The notes beneath the pieces are model-generated. The model searched no databases. It saw only the letters and a list, made by a program, of their open reading frames with translations, and was not told the origin of the DNA. The position numbers were made by a program, and so were the translations under genes. From NCBI GenBank assembly GCA_017999435.1, contig JAGNLV010000002.1:310001-374000 (forward strand): a DNA stretch of 64,000 nt, given 5' to 3'. Below, piece after piece: positions 34,464-41,862 of this stretch. This DNA comes from Candidatus Zixiibacteriota bacterium (GTDB lineage Bacteria; Zixibacteria; MSB-5A5; GN15; FEB-12). Each line of letters starts with the position of its first letter. The first letter of the stretch is position 1.

Positions 34464-35352
34464 CGAGAGGCTGCTCGACAATTTGCATGCTCAGGTCGGC
34501 GACCGGGGCCGAGTGGGTGAGCTGGCCGATGGAGATGTAATCCACGCCGGTTTCGGCGATGGCCCGCACGGTGTCGAGCGCGACGTTGCCCGAGGCTTCC
34601 AGTTTGACCTCGGGGTCCATCGCCCGGGCTTTCGCCACCAGCGCTCTCAGCGAGTCGACCGACTGGTTATCCAACAGGAGGCGTTTGACCCCCAGCCCGA
34701 TCGCTTCGGCCACCTGTCTCTCGTTGACGACTTCGACCTCGAGCTCGATTTCGCGGGCCGGGCGTCGGAACTGGGCCCGGAAGTCGGGGCTGAGGAGGAA
34801 GTCGCGCATGCGGTTGACCGCCGCCGTGATCGAGCCGGCCGAGGCGATGTGGTTGTCCTTGATGAGGACCATGTCATGGAGGCCCATGCGGTGGTTGCAG
34901 CCGCCGCCGTGCGCCACCGCCTGCTTTTCCAGGACCCGCATCCCCGGCGTGGTCTTGCGCGTGTCCAGAATACGGGCGCCCGTACCCGCGACGGCGGCGA
35001 CGAATTTGGCGGTCAGGGTCGCGATCCCGCTCAGGTGCGACAGAAAGTTGAGGGCCACCCGTTCGCCGGCGAGCATGGATTGGTTGAAGCCCTCGATTTC
35101 GACCAGCGTCTCCCCCTTGGCAAACCGGTCGCCGTCGTTTTTGAACACGCGGACCGTGTTGGCGGAGTCGACGATGCCGAAGACCAGGAGCATGGGGCGG
35201 AGCCCCGACAGGACGCCGTCCTGCTTGGCGACGATCCTGGCCTTGGCAGGATTGGGCTCGAGGCACCCCATGGAGGTGAGGTCCCCCGGCCCGACATCCT
35301 CGCCCAGGGCCGCTTTCACCAGTTCGACGAGCCAGAGCGATTGATCGCGCAT
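34450..35352 (-). CDS. nadC: Nicotinate-nucleotide pyrophosphorylase (quinolinate PRTase)
   Basis: Converts quinolinate and PRPP to nicotinate mononucleotide in de novo NAD synthesis. The 300-residue protein has ALGEDVGPGDLTS, LNFLSHLSGIAT, ARILDTRKTTPGMRVLEKQA, GGGCNHRMGLHDMVLIKDNH and the GVDYISIGQLTHS phosphate site. Start ATG 35352. It precedes birA, a frequent pairing; nadA and nadB are not in the window. A TTGACA-type -35 lies in the intergenic region shared with the divergent KARI-like gene. Confidence 0.96.
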   Translation of the reverse strand: MRDQSLWLVELVKAALGEDVGPGDLTSMGCLEPNPAKARIVAKQDGVLSGLRPMLLVFGIVDSANTVRVFKNDGDRFAKGETLVEIEGFNQSMLAGERVALNFLSHLSGIATLTAKFVAAVAGTGARILDTRKTTPGMRVLEKQAVAHGGGCNHRMGLHDMVLIKDNHIASAGSITAAVNRMRDFLLSPDFRAQFRRPAREIELEVEVVNERQVAEAIGLGVKRLLLDNQSVDSLRALVAKARAMDPEVKLEASGNVALDTVRAIAETGVDYISIGQLTHSAPVADLSMQIVEQPLDEPA

Positions 35353-35380
35353 ACTGGGAAAACAATATGGCGGCGGGCAA

Positions 35381-35409
35381 TTGTCAACGATCAAACGGCG
35401 GGCTATATT
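35381..35409 (+). promoter_or_regulatory. Leaderless-type promoter of the KARI-like gene
   Basis: TTGTCA (35381-35386), 17-base spacer, TATATT (35404-35409); only six bases separate the -10 from the ATG at 35416, so the transcript should begin at or next to the start codon. Confidence 0.7.
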
Positions 35410-35415
35410 GGCGCC

Positions 35416-36363
35416 ATGAAGGATCTTTCGACCGGCGGCCCGGTGGCCGTCATCGGCTATGGATCTCAGGGTCACGCGGTGGCCCAGAACCTTCGCGACT
35501 CCGGCTTTGACGTCATTGTGGGTCTCCGCCCCGACTCCCCCCGGCGCGCGGATGCACGCCGCGACGGGATGCCCCGGATCGACGGGATCGGGGCGGCGGT
35601 CGGGCAAGCGGGGGGCGTGGTTTTCGCCTTTCCCGACCACCGCCACGGCGTCGTGTATCGCCGCGAGATCCGCGACCGCCTGCGCCCCGGCGCGGCCCTG
35701 GTCTTTCTCCACGGCCTCTCGGTGCATTTCGGTCTGGTGGAACCGCCGGAGGACGCCGACGTGATCCTGATCGCCCCGCACGGGCCGGGAGTGGCGGTGC
35801 GGGCGAACTACCTCGCCGGCGACCGCAGCATGTCGGCTTTCGTCTCGGTCCACCGGGACAGTTCCGGCCAGGCCGGCCCCACTATGTTCGGGTTGGCGGC
35901 GGGGATGGGGTTTGACCTGACCCGCCTGGTACCGACGACGTTCGAGGCCGAGGCGGTCGGCGACATGTTCGGCGAGCAGGCGGTCCTGTGCGGGGGGCTG
36001 GCCGCGCTGATCACCGGCGGATTCGAGGTGCTGGTGAAAAACGGCATTCCGCCCGACGCCGCCTACCTCGAAGTGGCCTACCAGCTCGATCTGATTGTCG
36101 CGCTCATCAAGAAGCACGGGATCAGGGGGATGTTCGAGCGCATCTCGCTGACCGCCCGCTACGGCTCGCTCGAGACCGGTCCGTTTCTGATCGACGAGGT
36201 GGTGAAGGCCCGCATGCAGCAGGTGTACGACCGTATTGCCTCCGGCGAATTCGTCTCGCGGCTCACCCGGCTCAGCGAGGCGCAGATCGACGAGCTCGGC
36301 GCCGACCTGGCCCGGCTCACGGATGAGAAGCTGGAGCAGGCGGCGCGGAAGTTCAAGGGGTAG
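35416..36363 (+). CDS. Ketol-acid reductoisomerase-like protein with altered active site
   Basis: A 315-residue protein with both KARI domains: NADPH-binding fold (AVIGYGSQGHAVAQNLRDSG) and the knotted carboxy domain (GDMFGEQAVLCGGLAALI). Compared with class I IlvC, the catalytic Lys of APKGPG is His122 (APHGPG) and the HE pair of YFECLHELK is YQ (Gln223). Metal ligands Asp183 and Glu187, and Glu219, remain. Normal acetohydroxyacid isomeroreduction is therefore doubtful. No other ilv gene is nearby; neighbours are nadC-birA and iscU. A paralogue with a changed reaction, or a regulatory or binding role, is more likely. Confidence 0.8.
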   Translation: MKDLSTGGPVAVIGYGSQGHAVAQNLRDSGFDVIVGLRPDSPRRADARRDGMPRIDGIGAAVGQAGGVVFAFPDHRHGVVYRREIRDRLRPGAALVFLHGLSVHFGLVEPPEDADVILIAPHGPGVAVRANYLAGDRSMSAFVSVHRDSSGQAGPTMFGLAAGMGFDLTRLVPTTFEAEAVGDMFGEQAVLCGGLAALITGGFEVLVKNGIPPDAAYLEVAYQLDLIVALIKKHGIRGMFERISLTARYGSLETGPFLIDEVVKARMQQVYDRIASGEFVSRLTRLSEAQIDELGADLARLTDEKLEQAARKFKG

Positions 36364-36383
36364 CCGGGGGCGGGGCGGCGCGC

Positions 36384-36749
36384 TCACCGCCGCGCGCGGT
36401 AGTCCTCAATGGCCGCCCGGATCGCATCGGGGGCGAGGTTGCTGCACGCCATTTTCTTTTCCGGCAGCCCGCCGAGCGCCTGGGCGACGTCGTCGCGCGT
36501 CAGCGCGAAGGCCTCGTCGAGCGTTTTCCCAAGCACCATCTCGGACGCCATCGAGCTGCAGGCGATCGCCGCGGCGCAGCCGAACGTCTGGGAGCGGATG
36601 TCGGCGATGCGGCCGGCCTCGACTCTGATGAAGATGCGCATGACGTCGCCGCACGCCGGGTTGCCGACCTGCCCGATGCCGTCGGGGCGGTCGAGGTCGC
36701 CGGTGTTGCGGGGATTCTGGAAGTGGTCCATGACCGTCGGGTTGTACAT
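36384..36749 (-). CDS. IscU/NifU-type iron-sulfur cluster scaffold
   Basis: A 121-residue scaffold on which [2Fe-2S] clusters are built. It starts MYNPTVMDHFQNPRNTGDL and has the three cluster-ligand cysteines in NPACGD, TFGCAAAIA and KKMACSN. Length matches stand-alone IscU. No iscS, hesB or ferredoxin gene adjoins it, so the partner desulfurase must be elsewhere. The ATG at 36749 is used because it begins the conserved domain; no strong Shine-Dalgarno is seen. Convergent with the KARI-like gene. Confidence 0.92.
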   Translation of the reverse strand: MYNPTVMDHFQNPRNTGDLDRPDGIGQVGNPACGDVMRIFIRVEAGRIADIRSQTFGCAAAIACSSMASEMVLGKTLDEAFALTRDDVAQALGGLPEKKMACSNLAPDAIRAAIEDYRARR

Positions 36750-36863
36750 GCTGCATAATACGGCCGGGGGGCGCTGCGGGCAAGGGGACAAGCGCGGGAG
36801 GGCGGAACGCCGGCGAACCGCGGCCGCGCTGCCGGGCGGCACACGTGGCTGGTGTCTAAACGA

Positions 36864-36892
36864 TTGACGGGGGGGAAGCCCGGCCGTACCTT
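36864..36892 (+). promoter_or_regulatory. Leaderless-type promoter of the HEAT-cyclophilin operon
   Basis: TTGACG (36864-36869), 17-base spacer, TACCTT (36887-36892), then eight bases to the ATG at 36901. No Shine-Dalgarno can fit. Confidence 0.65.
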
Positions 36893-36900
36893 CTCCCTCT

Positions 36901-38895
36901 ATGAACGACAATGTGAAGAGGCTCCGGCTGGGGGCGATCGCCGTGCTGCTGGCGGTGGCCGGGTACTACGCCTACGACCGGCTCACCCCGCCCACCCGCA
37001 TCGACAAATTGGCGCAGATCATCCACCTGGAAGACCGCCGCGAGCTGTCGGGGCGGCTGAAGAGCTACTTGGGCGACAGCGACCCGGCGGTGCGCGCGCG
37101 GGCGGCCCTGGCGGTCGGCCGCATCGGCGGGCCGGGATCGGCGGAGCCGCTCCTGGACCTGCTGGCCGACAGCAGTTGGGAGGTGGCGGGGGCGGCGGCC
37201 ACCGCGATCGGATTCTGCGGACAGCCGGAGTTCGCTCTTCGCCTGTTGGAAACGGCCGACAACTTGCCCCCGCGGATCACAGCCCGGGCGGTCGAGTCGG
37301 CCGGGCGGCTGGCCGACACCGGCAAGGCGGAGGTGATCGATGCGCTGCTGGCCTACCTGTCGCATCCCGCGCCCGAGGTCCGGGAGCGGGCCGTGCGGGG
37401 GCTCTTTCGGGCGGGGGCCCGGTCGGCTGCGGCCGAGGTGATCGGCCTGTATGGGGAAGATTTCGACGAGCCGGTGCGGCAAGCCTGCCTGTACTTCCTG
37501 GCCCGCTTCGACATTGCCGCCGGCAAGGAGATCTTCGCGTCCTACCTCGCCGACCCCGACCCGAACCTGCGGGGGCTGGCGGTGCGCGGGATGGGCGCGG
37601 TCGCCGGCGAAGAGGCCGAGCGCTACGTGAGCATCGCCCTGAACGACAATACGGACCGGGTGGTGGCGCAGGCGATCGCCGAACTGGCCGGGCGCGACCC
37701 CGACCGGGTCAGTCGCCTGCTCCAGAAGAAGCTCGCGGTGGAGGAGGATCCCAAGCTCATCGTCGAACTCATCGAGGCTCTCCGCCGGCTGGGCAGCAGC
37801 GAGGGAATCGCGACGGCGGAGGAGGCGCTGGCGGCCTACGCGACGCCGTCGATCGCGGCCGCGACGGTGAAGTACGCCGCCGCCGCGCGCGGGGGGCGGG
37901 CGATGGACCTGATCGATTCGCTGCTGCGCGGCGACAGTCCGTTCGAGCGGGCCGCGGCGGCCGAAGCGCTGGGGCTGATCCGCGAGCGGACAGTGCTGCC
38001 GCGCCTGACCACGCTGCTGGCGGATCGGTCGCCGCAGGTCCGGGCGGCCGCGTTCGGAATGCTCATGGAGACCGACAGCGCCAACGGCGATTTCTATATC
38101 GACCAGGCGCTCCACGACAGCGATTTCGTCCTGCAGGCGCTCGGCGTCGAGGCCGCGGGGAAGCGGGGAGATCCGCAGTACCTGCCTCTGTTCCGCACGC
38201 TGATGGAGCCGGCGGCGGGGACCGCGGCGGACGTGCGGCGGTCGGTGGTCGGCGCGCTCCCGCCGTTTTTGTCCTCCCGGGCGGATTCGGCGGCCCGGGA
38301 ACTCCTGCGGCTCGCCCTTCGCGATGCGGAGGCGGCTGTCCGGCGGGATGCTTCGCAGGTGTGGGACTCGCTCGTGACGGCGCCGAAGCCGGCGGTGTCG
38401 CTGCTGGCCGACACAAGGCTGAGCGAACGGGCGATCGCGCGGGCGCTCGCCGGATACGCGGCCAATCCGCGGGCCCTGATCAGCACCAGCCGGGGGAACC
38501 TGGCGATCGAGCTGCGCTTTGACGTCGCGCCGTTGACGGTGATGAATTTCATTGAACTGGCGGAGGCGGGGTTTTACGACGGCCTGATCTTCCACCGCGT
38601 GGTGCCGAATTTCGTCGTCCAGGGCGGCGACCCGCGGGGTGACGGCTGGGGCGGTCCCGGGTACTATATCCGGGACGAGTACTCCGCGGAAACCTTTGAG
38701 CGCGGGGCGGTCGGCATCGCGACCTCGGGCAAGGACACCGGGGGCTCGCAGTTTTTCATCACGCTCTCGCCGCAGCCGCACCTCGAGGGGCGCTACACGC
38801 TCTTCGGCCGGGTGCGGGAGGGGATGGAGACGGCCGATCGGATAACGATCGGCGATACGCTCAGGACTGTACGAATCGTAAAGGACGCACCATGA
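36901..38895 (+). CDS. HEAT-repeat protein fused to cyclophilin-type peptidyl-prolyl isomerase
   Basis: A 664-residue exported or membrane-anchored protein. Residues about 10-27 form an amino-terminal helix (GAIAVLLAVAGYYAY). Residues about 40-510 are HEAT-like repeats (DPAVRARAALAVGRIG; SPQVRAAAFGMLM). Residues about 525-664 are a cyclophilin domain with FHRVVPNFVVQGGD, TGGSQFFITLSPQPHLEGRY and TLFGRV, giving the catalytic Arg and the Gln/Phe pocket. The fold-helper is thus tethered to a scaffold, probably for envelope proteins. First of five tightly linked genes to 41260. Confidence 0.88.
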   Translation: MNDNVKRLRLGAIAVLLAVAGYYAYDRLTPPTRIDKLAQIIHLEDRRELSGRLKSYLGDSDPAVRARAALAVGRIGGPGSAEPLLDLLADSSWEVAGAAATAIGFCGQPEFALRLLETADNLPPRITARAVESAGRLADTGKAEVIDALLAYLSHPAPEVRERAVRGLFRAGARSAAAEVIGLYGEDFDEPVRQACLYFLARFDIAAGKEIFASYLADPDPNLRGLAVRGMGAVAGEEAERYVSIALNDNTDRVVAQAIAELAGRDPDRVSRLLQKKLAVEEDPKLIVELIEALRRLGSSEGIATAEEALAAYATPSIAAATVKYAAAARGGRAMDLIDSLLRGDSPFERAAAAEALGLIRERTVLPRLTTLLADRSPQVRAAAFGMLMETDSANGDFYIDQALHDSDFVLQALGVEAAGKRGDPQYLPLFRTLMEPAAGTAADVRRSVVGALPPFLSSRADSAARELLRLALRDAEAAVRRDASQVWDSLVTAPKPAVSLLADTRLSERAIARALAGYAANPRALISTSRGNLAIELRFDVAPLTVMNFIELAEAGFYDGLIFHRVVPNFVVQGGDPRGDGWGGPGYYIRDEYSAETFERGAVGIATSGKDTGGSQFFITLSPQPHLEGRYTLFGRVREGMETADRITIGDTLRTVRIVKDAP

Positions 38896-39704
38896 ACGCC
38901 ACGCGTGGCGCGCTGCTCGCACTGTTGGTGACCGCGGCCGGCCTCTCGGCGGCTCCGCCGGAATCGCCGCTGATCGATAAGGAGGCTCTGATTGAGCAGT
39001 TCCTGGCGGTCGACGGCCGCCAGCGGGCCCAGCTTCACGATCTCGTGCTGGATGCGGAGTACTACGAGGGCCGGATCAGCGAGGGGGAGTTCCAGGCGGA
39101 GGCCCGTTTCCTCAAGCGAGTCTTCATCAAGTTCGCGAAGGACACCGCCCTGTACCGCGAGGAGTACCGCGAGTACTACCGGGACGGGGTGCAGCAGTCG
39201 CCGGAGGAGACCGCCAAGCAGGCGCGCGACCGGTTGGAGAAGAACCGCAAGCGCAACGCCCGCAACATCGCCTATCCGATGCTCCGCCCGTTCCGGCCCG
39301 AGAACCGGAAGGATTACGAGATCGCTTATGTCGGCCTCGACGAAGTCGAGGACACGACCTGCTACCATTTTCGGGTGACGCCGAAGGTCAAGACGGACGA
39401 GCACATCGCCGGGGACTACTATTTCGAGACCGACGGGTTTCACCTGGTGCGGGTGGATTTCTCCCCGGCCCGGCTGGTGAAGAAAGCGATGTTCAAGCTG
39501 GATCGTCTGGACATGTCGATCGTCTATGGTCCGGCGCCGGAGGGATTCTGGCTGCCGAAGCAGTTCGACGTGGCGGGGCGGGGCAAAGCGGCCCTGTTTT
39601 TCGGAGTCAATTTCGCCGGCACTGAATACTACCGGAATCCCCAGATCAACGTCGGCCAGTCCGACACGCTGTTCAAATCGGAGGACGCGGACAATGGCGA
39701 GTGA
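38892..39704 (+). CDS. LolA-like exported protein (outer-membrane lipoprotein-sorting fold)
   Basis: A 270-residue protein with a signal peptide ([15 protein letters not shown]). The carboxy half alternates short beta-strands of the LolA/LolB half-barrel kind ([36 protein letters not shown]), preceded by a charged helical region. I cannot assign a precise family; an outer-membrane lipoprotein-sorting or DUF4412-like role is a guess. ATG 38892 overlaps the preceding stop as ATGA and its own end overlaps the next gene by 11 bases, so the operon is tight. Confidence 0.6.
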   Translation: MNATRGALLALLVTAAGLSAAPPESPLIDKEALIEQFLAVDGRQRAQLHDLVLDAEYYEGRISEGEFQAEARFLKRVFIKFAKDTALYREEYREYYRDGVQQSPEETAKQARDRLEKNRKRNARNIAYPMLRPFRPENRKDYEIAYVGLDEVEDTTCYHFRVTPKVKTDEHIAGDYYFETDGFHLVRVDFSPARLVKKAMFKLDRLDMSIVYGPAPEGFWLPKQFDVAGRGKAALFFGVNFAGTEYYRNPQINVGQSDTLFKSEDADNGE

Positions 39705-40191
39705 GAAGTTCAAGACCCACGTGGTGAAGGTCGAGATCCCGGAGGGACTCAACGTGATTTTCGGGATGGCGCACTTCATCAAGACAGCCGAGGATCTCTA
39801 CGAAGCGCTGATCGAGGCCTCGCCCACGATCAAATTCGGGGTGGCCTTCTGCGAGGCGTCCCAGAAGCGGGCGATCCGGACCGAGGGGAACGCGGGGGAC
39901 CTGATCGAGCGGGCGGCGAAGGCGGCGTTCGACGTCGGCTGCGGCCACACCTTTTTCATTTACCTCAAGGACGGTTTCCCGGTCAACGTGCTCAACCGGG
40001 TGAAGAGCACCAGCGAAGTGTGCCGGGTCTTCTGTGCGACCGCCAACCCGCTCGAAGTGCTGGTGGCCGAGACCGATCTCGGGCGCGGCGTGCTCGGGGT
40101 GATCGACGGGCAGCCCCCGCTGGGGATCGAAACGGAAGCAGACAGGGCTGAGCGGCGGGAGTTTCTCCGCCGGATCGGCTACAAACGGTAA
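39694..40191 (+). CDS. Adenosine-specific kinase family protein (DUF355)
   Basis: A 165-residue cytoplasmic protein of the small family named from an archaeal structure with adenosine bound. Seen: [39 protein letters not shown] and [18 protein letters not shown] followed by [11 protein letters not shown], all conserved. Kinase activity in this family is weakly established. GGAGG lies nine bases upstream of ATG 39694, inside the previous gene. Confidence 0.85.
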   Translation: MASEKFKTHVVKVEIPEGLNVIFGMAHFIKTAEDLYEALIEASPTIKFGVAFCEASQKRAIRTEGNAGDLIERAAKAAFDVGCGHTFFIYLKDGFPVNVLNRVKSTSEVCRVFCATANPLEVLVAETDLGRGVLGVIDGQPPLGIETEADRAERREFLRRIGYKR

Positions 40192-40240
40192 CGGCGGCCC
40201 CGTTCCGGGCCACGGCGGGCGGGCGGACAGGACGACAAAC

Positions 40241-40444
40241 ATGCGATTCGAGCTCGATAAGAATGCGACCGAACGGGTGGTGATCGAAGACAGCGAGTAC
40301 AAGGGACACCACCTGGTGCAGCTCCGTATTTACTTCCTGGCCGACGACAGCCAGTGGCTGCCGACCAAGAAGGGAGTTTCTTTCCGCCGCGATCAACTCG
40401 ACGAGGTGATCGACGCGCTGCAGAAGATCAAAGCCGGGGGCTGA
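40241..40444 (+). CDS. PC4/YdbC-like single-stranded nucleic-acid-binding protein
   Basis: A 67-residue protein that resembles the PC4 (p15, Sub1) single-strand-binding fold: a curved beta-sheet followed by a helix. KGHHLVQLRIYFLADDSQW then PTKKGVSFRRDQLDEVIDAL matches the family, in which aromatic and basic residues hold melted DNA. Bacterial members are thought to bind ssDNA or RNA. Start ATG 40241 has AGGA upstream. Fourth in the operon. Confidence 0.85.
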   Translation: MRFELDKNATERVVIEDSEYKGHHLVQLRIYFLADDSQWLPTKKGVSFRRDQLDEVIDALQKIKAGG

Positions 40445-40471
40445 TGCGGCGCCGCCCGTCGCCGTCCGCCG

Positions 40472-41260
40472 ATGCTGCTGTTCACGCACGACAAGCTGCG
40501 CCTCGCGGAGCACTTCCGCCGCGACCCGGTGCGTTTTGCCTACCACCTGGGCGATCTGGACGACGCGCTGTTTTCGCGCTGCCAGTGGGCGGTGAGCCAC
40601 CACAAGAGCACGCGCATCGACGAGTGCATCCTGATCTACCGCGCCCCGTCCGGCCCGACCGTGCTGGCGTTCGGACTGAGCGAGCGGCTGGAGCAGCTCC
40701 TGGCGGAAGCGCTCGACCTGCTGCCGCCGCGTTTCACCGCGCACTTCGCGTCCTCCTGCCGGCCGGTGTTCGCCCGCCGGTACGACGAGGAGCCGGTGGG
40801 GAGGGGAATCCGGATGCGTCTGACGGCGCTGCGGAGCGGGCCGTCGGGGGACGAGCACTCGATCCGTCGGCTGGGCGCCGCCGATGCAGCCGATCTGCAA
40901 CGGTTCTACCGCGAGGCGTATCCCGATTGCCGGTTCGACGAGACGATGGTCGCGACGGGCAAGTATTTCGGGTGGAGCGTCGACGGTCGGCTGGTGGGCG
41001 CGGCCGGCGTGCACGTCTATTGTCCCGACCACGGGGTCGCGGTGATCGGCAACGTCGCCACCGACCCCAGTGAGCGCAACCAGGGCATTGCCTCCCGCCT
41101 CACAGCCAGACTGGCACAGGAACTGGCAGACGAGCAGCTTCTGGTGTGCCTGAACGTGATGGTCGACAACCTGCCGGCGCGCCGATGTTATGAGAAGCTC
41201 GGTTTCGAGACCGCTTTCGAGTATGAAGAAGCGCGCTTTACATTCGCCCGCACTGCGTGA
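40472..41260 (+). CDS. GNAT-family acetyltransferase
   Basis: A 262-residue protein. The carboxy half is a GNAT domain with VIGNVATDPSERNQGIASRL (acetyl-CoA site, with the basic-x-x-G-x-A segment), CLNVMVDNLPARRCYEKLGF and FEYEEARF. The amino half (residues 1-120) is a second, divergent GNAT-like or unknown domain. The acceptor is unknown. It follows the PC4-like gene by 27 bases without a clear Shine-Dalgarno. Last gene of the operon. Confidence 0.82.
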   Translation: MLLFTHDKLRLAEHFRRDPVRFAYHLGDLDDALFSRCQWAVSHHKSTRIDECILIYRAPSGPTVLAFGLSERLEQLLAEALDLLPPRFTAHFASSCRPVFARRYDEEPVGRGIRMRLTALRSGPSGDEHSIRRLGAADAADLQRFYREAYPDCRFDETMVATGKYFGWSVDGRLVGAAGVHVYCPDHGVAVIGNVATDPSERNQGIASRLTARLAQELADEQLLVCLNVMVDNLPARRCYEKLGFETAFEYEEARFTFARTA

Positions 41261-41862
41261 TACGGCGTAAATGGGGGAGATCGATTGGGGACTCGGGTCG
41301 CAAAAGGGAGACGGGCGCCGGTTATTCTGGCGACCTCTACCTGCAACACATTGCATACACAATTGGCGGAAAGTGCAGCGGACTTGCGGAGCTTCGGACT
41401 CCGATTCGGGCGGGCCGGGGGATTGCTCACGGCGGCGGGCGCAGCTGCCATCGGCAGTGGAGCGACGGGGAGGTTTATCGGTAAGCGGGTCTACGTATCT
41501 CTGACCGGGAGTGAATGGGAAGTTTGCGGGAAAAAAGTCTTGACTTAGCGGGGATCAGGGGCTAATTTGTTAACAGCAACCACGATACATTCCGCCGACC
41601 GGTGAGAGCGGCCCACTATCTTCTCAGGGTTACTCGCCCATATGGCAAGCGGGGTATATATAGTACTTGTCCGGTGTTATGTTCGCACGAGAAGAACATA
41701 GCTGTCTGTCTGGGATAAAAGAGACGATTCAGTCCGCAACCGTCAACCCCTATTCAGGAGGTGGTGTCTATCAGTAACACTTTCCGGCCTCTGGAACCGT
41801 TGTGGTGCTCGTGCTAGCCGAGGCATCACACATTAACCGTCCAGCAATCAAGAGGTATAGCT
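41261..41862 (+). promoter_or_regulatory. Promoter and long leader of the dockerin protein
   Basis: A 602-base gap. TTGACT (41540-41545), 17-base spacer, TAATTT (41563-41568) make a promoter about 300 bases before the dockerin gene; a TATATATAG stretch near 41655 may be a second -10. A strong AGGAGG (41756-41761) is followed by GTG TCT ATC ..., a 17-codon open frame that I do not trust. From 41261 to 41530 nothing convincing is seen. Confidence 0.5.

Noticed and set aside
41285-41548. 87-codon frame in the gap before the dockerin gene
   Set aside because: No Shine-Dalgarno or homology cue, and it contains the -35 of the dockerin promoter.
41764-41817. 17-codon leader frame after AGGAGG, before the dockerin gene
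   Set aside because: GTG start only two bases from the Shine-Dalgarno and no amino-acid run or attenuator hairpin.
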